A stretch of DNA of 64,000 bases from WHSW01 sp963767475 (GTDB lineage Bacteria > Actinomycetota > Thermoleophilia > Solirubrobacterales > 70-9): positions 62,001-126,000 of the forward strand of contig CAVYEI010000002.1 in the NCBI GenBank assembly GCA_963767475.1, given 5' to 3'. The notes beneath the pieces were generated by a model. The model did no database searches. It saw nothing but the letters and a program-made list of their open reading frames with translations, and had not been told where the DNA came from. Shown piece after piece: positions 34,336 through 43,860 of this stretch. The translations under genes and the position numbers were made by a program. The stretch's first letter is position 1. Every line of letters begins with the position of its first letter.

Positions 34336-34345
34336 AGGTTATCGT
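34336..34345. promoter_or_regulatory. Overlapping divergent -10 boxes of rubredoxin and NUDIX genes
   Basis: The ten bases AGGTTATCGT hold TAACCT on the minus strand (34341 to 34336) and TATCGT on the plus strand (34340-34345), sharing two base pairs. Each box ends exactly 7 nt before its gene's start codon (GTG 34328 and ATG 34353). The two polymerases cannot occupy the site together, so expression should be mutually exclusive at any instant. Confidence 0.55.
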
Positions 34346-34352
34346 CCATCGA

Positions 34353-34973
34353 ATGAGCGATGCACCGGTCGTCCCCCGTCCCGCGGCGACGGTCCTGCTT
34401 CTGCGCCGCGGCGGCAAACACGGCCAGCACGGAGTCGAGGTGTTGATGGTCCGGCGCTCGCCCACGGCCTCGTTCATGCCCGGGGTCTGGGTGTTTCCCG
34501 GCGGGATCATCGAGGAGGGCGAGACACCGGCCGACTGCGCCGCGCGCGAGCTCGCCGAGGAGGCCGGGATCGAGCTCGGCACCGAGGCCGAGCTGGTCGC
34601 CTGGTCGCGCTGGATCACGCCCGAGATCGTCCCCGTGCGCTTCGACACCCACTTCTTCGTCGCCCTCGCCGGCCCGCACGCGACCGCCGAGGCCGACGGG
34701 GTCGAGGTCTCCGACGCGGACTGGTTTCAACCGCGGGCGGCGCTCGACTCGCACGCCGCGGGCGAGCTCGAGCTCGTCTTTCCGACGATCAAGACGCTCG
34801 AGACCCTGGTCGAGCACGAGACCGCCGACGCCGTGATCGAGGCGGCGCGAAACCGCGAGGTCGAGCCGATCCTGCCCCGCGTGTCGGGCACCCGCGAGCG
34901 ACACCGGGTGCTGTTGCCGTGGGATGACGGCTACGAGGACGCGGAATCCGACCTGGATAGTCTGCCGCCGTGA
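34353..34973 (+). CDS. NUDIX hydrolase
   Basis: A 206-residue NUDIX enzyme. The NUDIX box is GGIIEEGETPADCAARELAEEAG, read here as G-x5-E-x7-RELxEEAG, at about residues 50-72. The N-terminal RPAATVLLLRRG and the segment MVRRSPTASFMPGVWVFPGG are typical of the eukaryotic NUDT19/CoA-pyrophosphatase-like branch (AxxxxxLR and FMPG patterns), so an acyl-CoA or nucleotide diphosphate is a plausible substrate. The stop overlaps the next gene's GTG start in GTGA, giving translational coupling. Confidence 0.9.
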   Translation: MSDAPVVPRPAATVLLLRRGGKHGQHGVEVLMVRRSPTASFMPGVWVFPGGIIEEGETPADCAARELAEEAGIELGTEAELVAWSRWITPEIVPVRFDTHFFVALAGPHATAEADGVEVSDADWFQPRAALDSHAAGELELVFPTIKTLETLVEHETADAVIEAARNREVEPILPRVSGTRERHRVLLPWDDGYEDAESDLDSLPP

Positions 34974-35929
34974 CCGCGAGCCTGCCGGAAGCGGTGCGGG
35001 AGTGCTTCTCGCGCTTCATCACCACCGAGTTCACGACGATCGACTCGCGCCAGCAGCCGATCACCTGGCCGGTGACGCCGTACTACACCTCGGGCGGGCC
35101 GACGATCGACCTGACCACCGGGCTCGGGTATCCGAAGAAGGCAGACGACGCGAAGCGAAACCCGCGGGTGGCGCTGCTGTTCAGCGACCCGACCGGATCC
35201 GGGGTGACCAGCGGAACCCAGGTGCTGGTGCAGGGGATCGCGCATGTCGACGAGGACGATCTCGACGCCAACCGCGAGCGCTACATGCGCGAGTCGGTGA
35301 TCAAGCTGCCGGCGACGAGGAAGATGCACCCGCCCAGGTTCATGCGTGGCCCGCTGAACTGGTACTACGCCCGGATCTACATCGCCGTCCGCCCCGAGCG
35401 GGTCTTCGTCTGGCCCAAGGGCGACCCGACCAGCGCTCCTGAGCTGCATGACTCCCACCTCGAGGAGGTCCGCTCCGGCCACGCCGAGGAGCCGCCGGAG
35501 CCGCACGAGCCGGCGAGCGGCGGCGAGGTCGCCTGGGACTCGCGGATCTCCGAGCTCGGCAGCCGCCACCCGATGGCCGTGCTCTCGTGGGTGGGGCCCG
35601 ACGGCTTTCCGATCGCGGTCCGCGTGCCGGTCGCGCTCGACGACGACGCGCACCGGATCCGGATCGACGCGAGCCCGGTCGGGCTGCCGCTGACCGATGG
35701 GCGCGCCTGCCTGACCGCGCACGCGCATGCCGAGGACTTCAGCTGGCAGGAGAACTTCCAGGTCCGCGGCGATCTGGTCGAGCTGGGCGAGGACGAGTGG
35801 GCGCTCGTGCCCCACAAGCTCGTCGGCGGCTTCGAGCTACCCAAGGGAATCGGCAGGATCCGCTCGTTCACCGATCGCCACTGGCGCTTCTACAAGACCG
35901 CCAGGGCGCGGACCAAGGCGCGCGGCTAG
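34970..35929 (+). CDS. Tandem FMN-binding split-barrel (PNPOx-like) protein
   Basis: A 319-residue protein that appears to contain two split-barrel domains in tandem, residues about 5-145 and 180-310. The first has FTTIDSRQQPITWPVTPYY and NPRVALLFSDPTG, the second HPMAVLSWVGPDGFPIAVRV and GRACLTAHAHAEDF. Each resembles pyridoxamine-5-phosphate-oxidase-like or F420-dependent flavoproteins, in which one polypeptide usually has one barrel and dimerises. A fused pseudo-dimer is therefore likely. The start is GTG 34970 overlapping the NUDIX stop. Cofactor (FMN, F420 or haem) cannot be told from the sequence. Confidence 0.78.
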   Translation: MTASLPEAVRECFSRFITTEFTTIDSRQQPITWPVTPYYTSGGPTIDLTTGLGYPKKADDAKRNPRVALLFSDPTGSGVTSGTQVLVQGIAHVDEDDLDANRERYMRESVIKLPATRKMHPPRFMRGPLNWYYARIYIAVRPERVFVWPKGDPTSAPELHDSHLEEVRSGHAEEPPEPHEPASGGEVAWDSRISELGSRHPMAVLSWVGPDGFPIAVRVPVALDDDAHRIRIDASPVGLPLTDGRACLTAHAHAEDFSWQENFQVRGDLVELGEDEWALVPHKLVGGFELPKGIGRIRSFTDRHWRFYKTARARTKARG

Positions 35930-36303
35930 AGCTGCTCCACCACGTCGACCCAGACCCCGGCCGGGTCGTTGAGCATGAAGTGGCGCTGCCCCCAGGGCTC
36001 GTCGCGAAGCTCGACCTCGATCCGGGCCCCCTCGCGCTCGAGCCGGCGACGCTCGTGATCGGCGTCGGCGACCTCGAAGGTGAGGATCAGCGAGTCGCCG
36101 CGATAGGCGGCGCGGTGCTGGGGAATCTGGTGCTCGAGCCCGGCTGCCATCAGCGCGATCCGAGCGCCGCCGGACTCGTTGACCAGGTACACGAACCACT
36201 CGGTCTCATAGATCGGGCCGAAGCCGAACAGCCGGGTGTAGAAGTCCCGCGTCTCGGCAAGCCGATCGGTGACCACGATCGGATACGCGTCCTTGAGTTC
36301 CAC
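35926..36303 (-). CDS. VOC-family (glyoxalase/bleomycin-resistance-like) protein
   Basis: A 125-residue protein with the paired beta-alpha-beta-beta-beta modules of the vicinal oxygen chelate fold: RDFYTRLFGFGPIYETEWFV in the first and DEPWGQRHFMLNDPAGVWVDVVE in the second. The metal set is incomplete, since the first histidine position is occupied by DAYPIVV. Start GTG 36303 is chosen over an upstream TTG because AAGGAG lies 7-12 nt before it. It overlaps the convergent flavoprotein gene by 4 bp. Substrate unknown. Confidence 0.85.
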   Translation of the reverse strand: MELKDAYPIVVTDRLAETRDFYTRLFGFGPIYETEWFVYLVNESGGARIALMAAGLEHQIPQHRAAYRGDSLILTFEVADADHERRRLEREGARIEVELRDEPWGQRHFMLNDPAGVWVDVVEQL

Positions 36304-36364
36304 GATGCTCCTTCTGTCGCCGGCGCCCAAACGGTCTGTCTTGGTCGCCGCGAGCGGCGCCGCG

Positions 36365-37033
36365 TTACGCGACGCCGTCGGGAAACGGCTCCAGGCCCGC
36401 GTGCCAGGGGCCCGGCTGGTACGTGTGCAGGCCGTGCTCCTCCATCTCGTTGCGCAGGCGCTTGAACATTCCGGCGGCGTGGTCGAGGGCGTCGCCGTAC
36501 TCGTCTGCGGTGAGCTCGCTCAGGTGCCAGTTGAAGTAGAGCTGGCGGTCGGTGATCCCGAACTCGACCTCGTTGCGGATCTGCGCCGCCCAGTCGAGGA
36601 AGCCCGGGCTGAACAGCTCCCGCAGCGCGATCGGGTCATGGTCGGCGGGCACCGTGGCCAGGTAGCGCTTGTTGAAGTCGATCGACTCGAACTCGACCTT
36701 GCGCCGGCTGGCGAGCTGCTCGACGCGCTCGCCGGCCTCGATCGACTCGACGTTGAACATCGGCACCACCTGGGCCAGGTCGGGCATATGCGCCTTCGCC
36801 AGGATCGCCCCCGGGAGCACCGATTTCGAAAACAGGCCACCCTCCTCGCGCTCGTCGGCATCGCAGGACGCACCCCAGAACTCGGGCGCCAGCTGGCCCT
36901 TGATCCGGTTGGTGCCACCCGGGCATAGGGTCGGCGGTCCGCCTCTCGGGTTGAGACCGCCGATCGCCTCGTAGGTAACGCCGCGCTTGGCGGCCAGGCC
37001 CTCGACGATCGCCGCCCACTCGGCGGCCTTCAT
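36365..37033 (-). CDS. Conserved hypothetical protein
   Basis: A 222-residue cytoplasmic protein that I do not recognise with confidence. The C-terminal half has ESIDFNKRYLATVPADHDP followed by LRELFSPGFLDWAAQI, a pattern common in DUF3137-like and related domains, but no membrane helices are present. The N-terminal half contains two cysteines in TLCPGGTN and GASCDAD. The gene starts 24 bp after the SCP2-like gene stop on the same strand, so it probably belongs to the MCE transcription unit. Confidence 0.6.
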   Translation of the reverse strand: MKAAEWAAIVEGLAAKRGVTYEAIGGLNPRGGPPTLCPGGTNRIKGQLAPEFWGASCDADEREEGGLFSKSVLPGAILAKAHMPDLAQVVPMFNVESIEAGERVEQLASRRKVEFESIDFNKRYLATVPADHDPIALRELFSPGFLDWAAQIRNEVEFGITDRQLYFNWHLSELTADEYGDALDHAAGMFKRLRNEMEEHGLHTYQPGPWHAGLEPFPDGVA

Positions 37034-37057
37034 CGGCGCCCCAGGTGCCGCGGGCGC

Positions 37058-37474
37058 TCAGGCATTGACCAGGTCGGAGCGGCCCATCTCCTCGAGCTGG
37101 GCCTTGTAGCGGGGGAAGACCGGCTTTGCGAGCGGCACCAGCTTGAGGATCTTGGCGACCGGGCCCTGGGCCTTGATCTCGCCCCGGGCAAGGGCGACGG
37201 TGACGTTCACCTGGCCGAGCCAGAAGCGATGGGCGGTGTCGGCCGCCATCGTCATCGTCACCTCGGGCTCCATCTCGGAGTCGCCGAAGTCGACGTCGGC
37301 CGGCTCTCCCTCCTGCAGGCGCACGGTGATCGCGGACTCGGGCTCGGAGTACTCGTAACGGACGATGGTGTTCGCGCGGCGGAACTTCGGCGCCAGCTCC
37401 TCGTCGGTGCCGAGCTCGACGAACAAGCGCCCGATCGTGTCGTAGACCTCCTGCGAATCCTTGAACAGCGCCAT
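37058..37474 (-). CDS. SCP2-like sterol/lipid-binding protein
   Basis: A 138-residue single-domain protein. FKDSQEVYDTIGRLFVELGTD at the N-terminus, a central ITVRLQEGEPADVDFGDSEM beta-sheet and the closing NVTVALARGEIKAQGPVAKILKLVPL follow the SCP2 sterol-transfer fold. It would bind a hydrophobic ligand in the cytoplasm. It sits 80 bp downstream of six MCE genes on the same strand, which fits receipt of imported lipid. The reading frame is intact, in contrast to its upstream neighbours. Confidence 0.8.
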   Translation of the reverse strand: MALFKDSQEVYDTIGRLFVELGTDEELAPKFRRANTIVRYEYSEPESAITVRLQEGEPADVDFGDSEMEPEVTMTMAADTAHRFWLGQVNVTVALARGEIKAQGPVAKILKLVPLAKPVFPRYKAQLEEMGRSDLVNA

Positions 37475-37554
37475 CGCGCGCCGAATCTTATTCAGGCCGG
37501 GCCGCCGCCCCGCACGCCCGGAGGCGAAGCCGAGGACGTGGCGGGAGTTATTCC

Positions 37555-39184
37555 CTAGGGGTCTGAGAAGAGCTCGGGGAAGCGGCCGTCGCCGAAGGTG
37601 CCGGCCTCCGCGGCCTGGAAGTCGTTGGCGTTGGCGAAGTCGCCGCCGATGAAGCAGGGGGCGAACTGCGATCGGGGAGGTGCCGGGCGGGTTGCCGCCG
37701 TTGATCCCCTCGACTGTCTCCCCGGTGCGGATCTCCTGCTCGTCGGTGTCCTGGGAGGACGGCGCGCCGCCCTGGGTGTAGTCGGTGTTCTTGCAGTCGA
37801 AGTTGGGGAAGATGCCGTTCTTGGCCGAGCTGAAGCCGTTGAGGACGCCGGGCTCGAGGTAGGCGTTGCCGCGGTTGGTCGGCAGGCGACTGGGCCAGAT
37901 CGCGAGCGTCTCGGCGCCGAGGTAGCCGAGCTGGCGCAGGCCGCGGCGAGGCGCCGGGTCGCCGGGCACCGGCTCGTAGCTTCCCGAGAGCGCCGCGGCC
38001 GGGCCGACGAGGAAGTCGGTGATGCTCGTCTTCTGGAACTCGAGGTAGCGGATCACCGGGTTGAGGTTGGCGAGGAACGGGTCGAGGCTGTCGAGCACCG
38101 GTGCGAGCCCGCCGAGGAACCTGCGCAGCGCCGGCAGCCCGGTCACCGAGACCCGCTCGAGGTCGGCGAGGTCGATGAACAGGTTGCGCAGGTGCGGCGA
38201 GAGCTCGCGCACCGAGCGCAGCGTCGGCGAGAGGTCGCGGGCGACCGGGATCAGCTCCTGGACCAGGGGCCTGGCGTTGACCTGGAACTCGTCGAGGCGG
38301 TCGAGCGTCAGCCGCGACTCGCGCTGGAAGGTGGGCAGGATCTGGAACGTCTGCGCCAGCGCCTCGTCCTGGGAGGCGAGCGCGTCGAAGGTGTTGTCGC
38401 GAGCCGACCACGACCCCGGCGAGCTCGCGGTCGCGGGCGGTGAGCGCGGCGAAGGTCGCACCCGTGTCGCGGACGAGGCCCTTGAGCGCTTCCTTCTGGC
38501 GCCCGAGCACGTCGACGATCTCCGAGGCGTCGGTGAGGAACGGGCCGAGGTTGCCGAACGAGTCGTTGAGGTCGATCCCGCGGCCGTCGATCGCGGTCGC
38601 CGCGTTCGCCTGCCAGCGCTGGAACGAGAGCCGGGTCTCCTCGTCGAGGGCGTTGAAGATCTCGTCGATCTGAGTCGCCTCCTCGGTCCGGCTGACGCCC
38701 AGCGTGCCGCCTTCGGGGACCGACTCGATCGAGTCCGACTCGGCGTCGGAGACGTTGGCGGCGGCCCCGAGCGACGACCGGTGCGGCCTCCTCGGCCGGG
38801 CTCGGTTCCGGAGGTGAGCTCGACGTAGGTCTCGCCGAGCAGCGTCTTCTGCCGCAGGATCGCGCTCGCGTCGTCGGAGATCGGCGCGAACTCGGGCTCG
38901 ATCTCGATCTCGGCCTCGGTCGTGTCCTTGCCGTTGACGCGCTGGTCGGGCGGCGCCAGCTCGATCGCCTTCACCTTGCCGACCGAGACCCCGCCGATGC
39001 GCACGTCGGACTCGACCGCGAGCTGGGTCGCCTCGGGGAAGTAGGCGGTGATCCGGTAGCTCTTCGGCTTCAGCGGGATCGGGCCGCCGAAGGCGATCCA
39101 GAGGAAGAGGATCAGCCCGAAGCACGAGAGCGTGAAGCCGACGGCGATCAGGATCCGGCCTATCGATGGTGCTTGCTTTTGCAT
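37555..39184 (-). CDS. MCE-family lipid-transport protein (sixth of cluster), frame broken
   Basis: Mammalian-cell-entry (MlaD-like) protein. It has an N-terminal TM helix (IGRILIAVGFTLSCFGLILF), an MCE domain with VRIGGVSVGKVKAIEL, a helical middle (VQELIPVARDLSPTLRSVRE) and the family segment LDPFLANLNPVIRYLEFQK. ATG 39184 begins the frame; the true C-terminus, ending FPELFSDP, is in another frame with a TAG at 37557-37555. Four shifts, near 38,812, 38,787, 38,402 and 37,670, each need one base removed. After correction about 541 residues remain. The six MCE proteins normally assemble into a channel that carries lipid across the envelope. Confidence 0.82.
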
Positions 39185-39200
39185 CAGCTCAATCCAGTGA

Positions 39201-40534
39201 TCACGGGGGGCAGAGGAGGGTTCGGGTGGCACCGGTGAGGCCGGTGACGATCTCCTTCAGCGTCTGCTCGGCGGCGCTCGAGGCCTCGACGATCTCGAGC
39301 AGCTGGTCGCAGCCGACGGTGAAGTAGATCCGGCGGAAGAAGCCGTTGCCGTCGCCGGCGGAGAAGACGGTGTCGCCGACATGGCCGAGCCAGCCGGCCC
39401 AGTAGAGGTAGCCCTCGTCGCGGTCCCGGCGTGCCGGAGGGCTCGGCGCCGTTGGGGTTGAAGGCGGCCATGTTGCCGAGCCGGTTGATCTTCTTCCGCC
39501 ACCGTGGTCAGCGGCGGCGCCGCGGCGGAGAAGCGATCGGCGGCCTGGCGCAGGTCGGGCACCGGCCCGCGGGCGGCGCGCACGAACGGGCGGATCTCGT
39601 TCTCGAGCACCGGGGTCGCCGCCTCCGCGAGCTCACGGGTCGAGCCGTTGAGCTCGTCGAGGTTGCGCGCGAACGGCCGCAGGTCGTCGAACGCCGGGCC
39701 CAGGACCTTGGCGAGCTCGGCGGTGTGGTCGAGGGTCTCGCGTCGCCTGCGTCAGCGTGCTCGGCAGCAGACTGACCGCGCGCTGCACGTTCGGGTCCTG
39801 GCGCGCGATCGCCTCGAGCGCGCCGTTCGGAGCTCGAGACGAGCTCGGTCAGGTCGCTGCTCCGAGCGGCCGACGGTGGTCGCCAGCAGGTTGAAGTTGT
39901 GGATCAGGCGAGCAAGGTTCAGCTTGCGCTTGGCGACCTCGGAGTTGAGCTCGGCCAGGTCGCGGTTGATCGGCCCGAGGCCGCCGAGCAGCCGGCCGAG
40001 ATCCCGGTCGCGCCCCTCGAGACCCTTGCCGGCGCCGACGAGCAGCAGCTTCAGATAAGCCTGCGTGTCGGAGTCGAGCGCGCCGAGGATCTCGTCGAGG
40101 TTGACGTCAGGGGCGGTGTTGGCGACGGCGACCGTGCCACCCTCCTCGTACTCGCCCGCCGACTCGCTGCCCGGGTCGAGATCGAAGAACATGTCCTTGA
40201 GCCCGGTCGTCGGCCGCATCAGGATCGTCGCGTCCTTGTACACCGGCAGGAACTTGCGCTCGATCTGGAACGTGACCACGCCGCGCCCGTCCTCGAGCGC
40301 GACATCGGAGACGTCGCCGACCCGGACGCCGGCGACCCGGATCGTCTGGCCTTGGCCGGGGACGACCGCCTGCGCGGTCTCGAACTCGGCCTTGAGCTCG
40401 AACGGCTTCTCCTCGAAGATCGGGATCCGCAGACGCTGCTTCTCGACGATGTAGACGCTGATCACGCGCCGCGATCACGACCAGCGCGGCGACGGCGACG
40501 AAGTCCGTCGCAGGTGCTTGCGGATCGCGGTCAT
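39201..40534 (-). CDS. MCE-family lipid-transport protein (fifth of cluster), frame broken
   Basis: MCE protein starting ATG 40534 (MTAIRKHL) with TM helix FVAVAALVVIAAVISVYIV once repaired, MCE core IRVAGVRVGDVSDVAL, and a long helical part (KRKLNLARLIHNFNLLATTV). The C-terminal domain contains DEGYLYWAGWLGHVGDTVFS, a tail of 75 residues that ends at TGA 39203-39201. Seven sites (near 40,512 doubled, 40,468, 39,862, 39,828, 39,741, 39,495, 39,430) each move the frame as one surplus base would, giving about 441 residues after repair. The gap to the preceding gene is 6 bp. Confidence 0.8.
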
Positions 40535-40540
40535 CAGCCG

Positions 40541-42186
40541 TCAGCTCCCAGCGTCGGAGAGCGCCTTCGGCCGCGTCGGCCGGCAGCCCGAAGTCGAGCG
40601 CCGCCTGGCGGATCTGCTTCGGCGGCAGGTCGGCGAGCAGCGCCGCCGGATCGAGCGCCGGCGCCGAGGCCCCCGCGGTCTGCGGCGCCGGGCCGACGCC
40701 CGGCCTGCAGGTTCGGCGGCTCCTGGCGTCTCGCAGGCCTTGTTCGGCTTGAACGGCGTCTTCAGCGAGTCCTCGATGTTCGGCATCGAGCCGAGGATCG
40801 GGAACGGCGTCAGGCCCGACCGCGTCCTGGAGCCCGACGCCGTCGATGCTCGGGACCGCGTTCGGGATCTTGACCGTGTTCGTGCCGCCGCCGGCCTCGA
40901 CCCGCACGTACTGGCCGTTGGCGTCGCCCGAGCGGCTCTCGGAGGCGATCCCGGTGAGTCCGTAGGCGGTCTCCTCGAACACCCGGCCGAAGGGCTCGTG
41001 CGGATACTGGTTCGTCGGGTCGATCGGCTCGACCGTGTCGTTGGCCCACGGGATCACGACCTCGTTGAAGCACGACGAGAGCGCCCGGGTCTGGTCGAGG
41101 AAGGGCAGCGTGCGCCGCGCGAGCAGCGCCAGCTTCGGGATCGTCGGGCGCAGGTCGGCAACCAGGCCGCGCAGCTCGCGCTCGCGAGACCAGCGCCCGG
41201 ATCTGGGCGACGAACGGGGTCGCGGCGCGCAGGGTCTCCGGGGTCGAGCGCACGCCCGGGAGCGCCTCGCGGGCGAACGCCCGCAGGGCCGGGAACGAGG
41301 CGTTGAGGTTGGTGAACGCCGGGCCGGCCGCCTCGAGCGTGTTCGGCAGCTCCTCGATCGCCTGCCCGAGGGCGACGTCCTCGGCGGCGAACGAGCCGGA
41401 GAAGACGCGGAAGTTGGTGACCAGGTTCTGGAGCGTCTGCTCGTTGCGCCCGAGCCCGCGCACGACCCGGTCGAGGCCGCGGATCAGGCCGGTGAGGTCG
41501 CCGGGCTCGGTGCCGAGCACCGCCTGGTTGACCTGCGAGGTGTACTTGCCGGCCGGCGCCGAGGTCCGGTAGAGCTCGCGGAAGCCCTCGGCGCCGCCGT
41601 ACTTGATCAGGGCGTTGCCGAGCTGGTCGAGGAACATCTGCAGGTCGGTGCGCACGTCGCCCTGCAGCGTGGTCAGCACCTGGTCGAGCTGGACCGAGTA
41701 CGCGGTCTGGTTGACCGGGTAGGTGTGGCCGTCGTCGGTGACCGGGGCGTTCGGGCTGCCCGGGCTCCATGTCGACGAAGTAGTTGCCCTCCAGGAACAG
41801 CCGCGGGCGCAGCTTGAAGCGTCGCGTCCTCGTGCAGCGGCAGCGCGTCCTCGTTCAGCTCCATCGTCACCACCGCCGCCTGCTGGCCGATCGGCTCGTC
41901 GCCCGTCGTCGCGGGCGGCTGCTCGCCCGCTCTGCGCCTGCAGATCCTCGGTCTCGGCGCTGGTCAGCGGCTCGACCGCGGTCACCTTGCCGACGTTGAC
42001 CCCGGCGATCCGCACCGGCGAGCTCGGGCGCACGCTCTGGGCCGAGCCGAACACGGCCCGGACCTCGTAGGCGTCGCCCCAGGGCAGCTCCTTGGTGAAC
42101 GCGAGCACCGAGGCGATCGCGATCACGACCACGAGCACGAGGCCGATCAGCCAGCTGGGCAGGCGGTTGGAGTCGTTGGCCCTCAC
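40541..42186 (-). CDS. MCE-family lipid-transport protein (fourth of cluster), frame broken
   Basis: MCE protein with GTG start 42186, overlapping the previous stop in GTGA. TM helix at about 11-30 (WLIGLVLVVVIAIASVLAF), MCE core VRIAGVNVGKVTAVEP, then LQMFLDQLGNALIKYGGAEG and a helical rod. The repaired tail ends LADLPPKQIRQAALDFGLP and KALSDAGS. Eight shifts (near 41,931, 41,821, 41,761, 41,185, 40,817, 40,714, 40,701, 40,568) are all of the surplus-base type; repaired length about 545 residues. The tail beyond the rod is Pro/Ala-rich and probably exposed. Confidence 0.8.
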
Positions 42187-43860
42187 CGGCCGCTCCCCCA
42201 GGTCTCGGGCTGGCGCGAGTCGACCCGCGTGTCGTGCAGCTCGCGCTCGCCGGCGTCGTTGGTGAACAGGGTCGTCGGGCCGCGCGAGCCGGGCAGGTCG
42301 GCGACCGCGTAGGCGGGGTTGTCGGGCGCCTGACCGGGCACCAGGCCCTCGCCGAGCTCGTAGCCGAACTGGCCGCCCTGGCAGTCGGCGTTCTTCTGCC
42401 CGGTCGGCTGGTACGGGTGGGCGTTGAGGATCGGGATCGAGTAGGGCTCGAACTTGCCGCCGAGCGCCGCCGCCTGGCGGCCGTTGGACTGCATCGCCGG
42501 CATAGCCGGTCGACCGAGGCCTCGACCTCCGGCGAGACCGGGAACTCGGTCAGCATCTGGCGGAAGGCGTAGCCCACCTGGTCGCGGTCGGAGAGCCCGT
42601 TCGGCAGGTAGGTGAACCAGTAGTTCCAGTAGTTGCAGACGGTCTGCGCCGGCGCCACCCACTTCGGCCAGCGGCTGGGCGATGTCGAACGTCTCCTCGA
42701 GCCGCTGCAGCGCGACCTTCGTCGTCGGCTGCGAGACGACGCGGTTGAGCGCCCGCAGCGCACCCTCGAGCCTGCTCGGTCGTCGCCGGCGAGCGGGCGA
42801 GCACCGGCGTGCCGACGTCGATCGCCTCGTTGAGCACCGGCAGGGTCGCCCGCAGGTCGGTGACGCCGGGCCGCAGCGCGCGGCTGAGGGTCGGCGAACT
42901 CGTGCAGGAACGGGCGCTGGCGCGGAAGCAGCGTCGATCGCCGTCTCCAGCGTCGGCACGCCCTCGGAGATCGTCTCCTGAAGCGCGCCCGGGTCGGAGG
43001 AGATCGCCGCGAAGGCGATCCCCGCCTGGGTGAAGAAGTCGGCCTGCTGGGCGGCGACCGGGGCGAGGATTCGGGCCGCGTCGCCGAGCTCGGGGAAGAA
43101 GCGGCGAAGCTGCGTGTCGGGTGCGGTCAGCACCCTGCTCACCGGCTTCAGGCCGCGGAACAGCGGCTCGAGGCTGTTGATCGCGTCGTTGAGCGAGGTG
43201 CCGCGGCCGGCGAACGCGTTGCCGAACCCGACCAGGTTCGTGCGCGCGTTGGTGCGCGTCTCGGTGTCGAAGGTGTTGCCGATGTCGTCGAACTCCGTCT
43301 GCGGCTGGAAGCAGCCGTTCTGGGCGCTCGGCGCGCTGGCGAAGCGCGGATCGCCGGGCAGGTAGCAGGCCGTCGCCCGGTCGGTCTCGTCGTCGAGCCC
43401 GTTGAAGACGAAGCCCTCCGGCGCCGGATCGCCCTCGCCGCGGATGATCTCCAGGTACTTGAGCCCGAACGAGGAGCGGTAACGAACCCGGAACACCGAG
43501 TCCACCGGCAGCGGCTCGGCGGTCCTTGTCGAGCTTCAGGTTCAGCCTCGCGACCGCGCCGCTGGTCGTGCCGGCCGCCTCGCTGTCGCCGCTCGCCTGC
43601 GCCGTTGCGGCCGCCTGCGGGTCCTGGACCGCGTCGATCGACTCGACCACGCCGACGCGGTGGCCGCCGATCCGGATCTCGTTGTTGTTGGTCAGCCGGG
43701 CGGCGTCGGGGATCTCGACCGAGACCCGGTACACGGGCACGAACGGCAGGCCCGCGTTGGCGTTGTAGGCGAGGAAGACGGCGACGATCACGATCAGGGT
43801 CGTGACCGCGCCGACCATCGTCGGCGAGGCCGTGATCGCGCTTGAGCCCCGGCGCCTCAT
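42183..43860 (-). CDS. MCE-family lipid-transport protein (third of cluster), frame broken
   Basis: MCE protein starting ATG 43860, which shares one base with the stop of the preceding gene. TM helix at about 14-36 (TMVGAVTTLIVIVAVFLAY), MCE core IRIGGHRVGVVESIDA with an insert of about 25 Ala/Gly/Thr residues, then FVFNGLDDETDRATACYLPG and a helical rod. FPVSPEVEASV and SIPILNAHPYQPTGQKNADC belong to the C-terminal domain, which has several cysteines. Seven shifts (near 43,520, 42,932, 42,892, 42,777, 42,665, 42,511, 42,495) are of the surplus-base type; repaired length about 556 residues. Confidence 0.8.

Noticed and set aside
34143..34349. ATG 34349 as rubredoxin start
   Set aside because: It would lie only 3 bp from the divergent NUDIX ATG and before the TAACCT box; GTG 34328 has the box at the correct distance.
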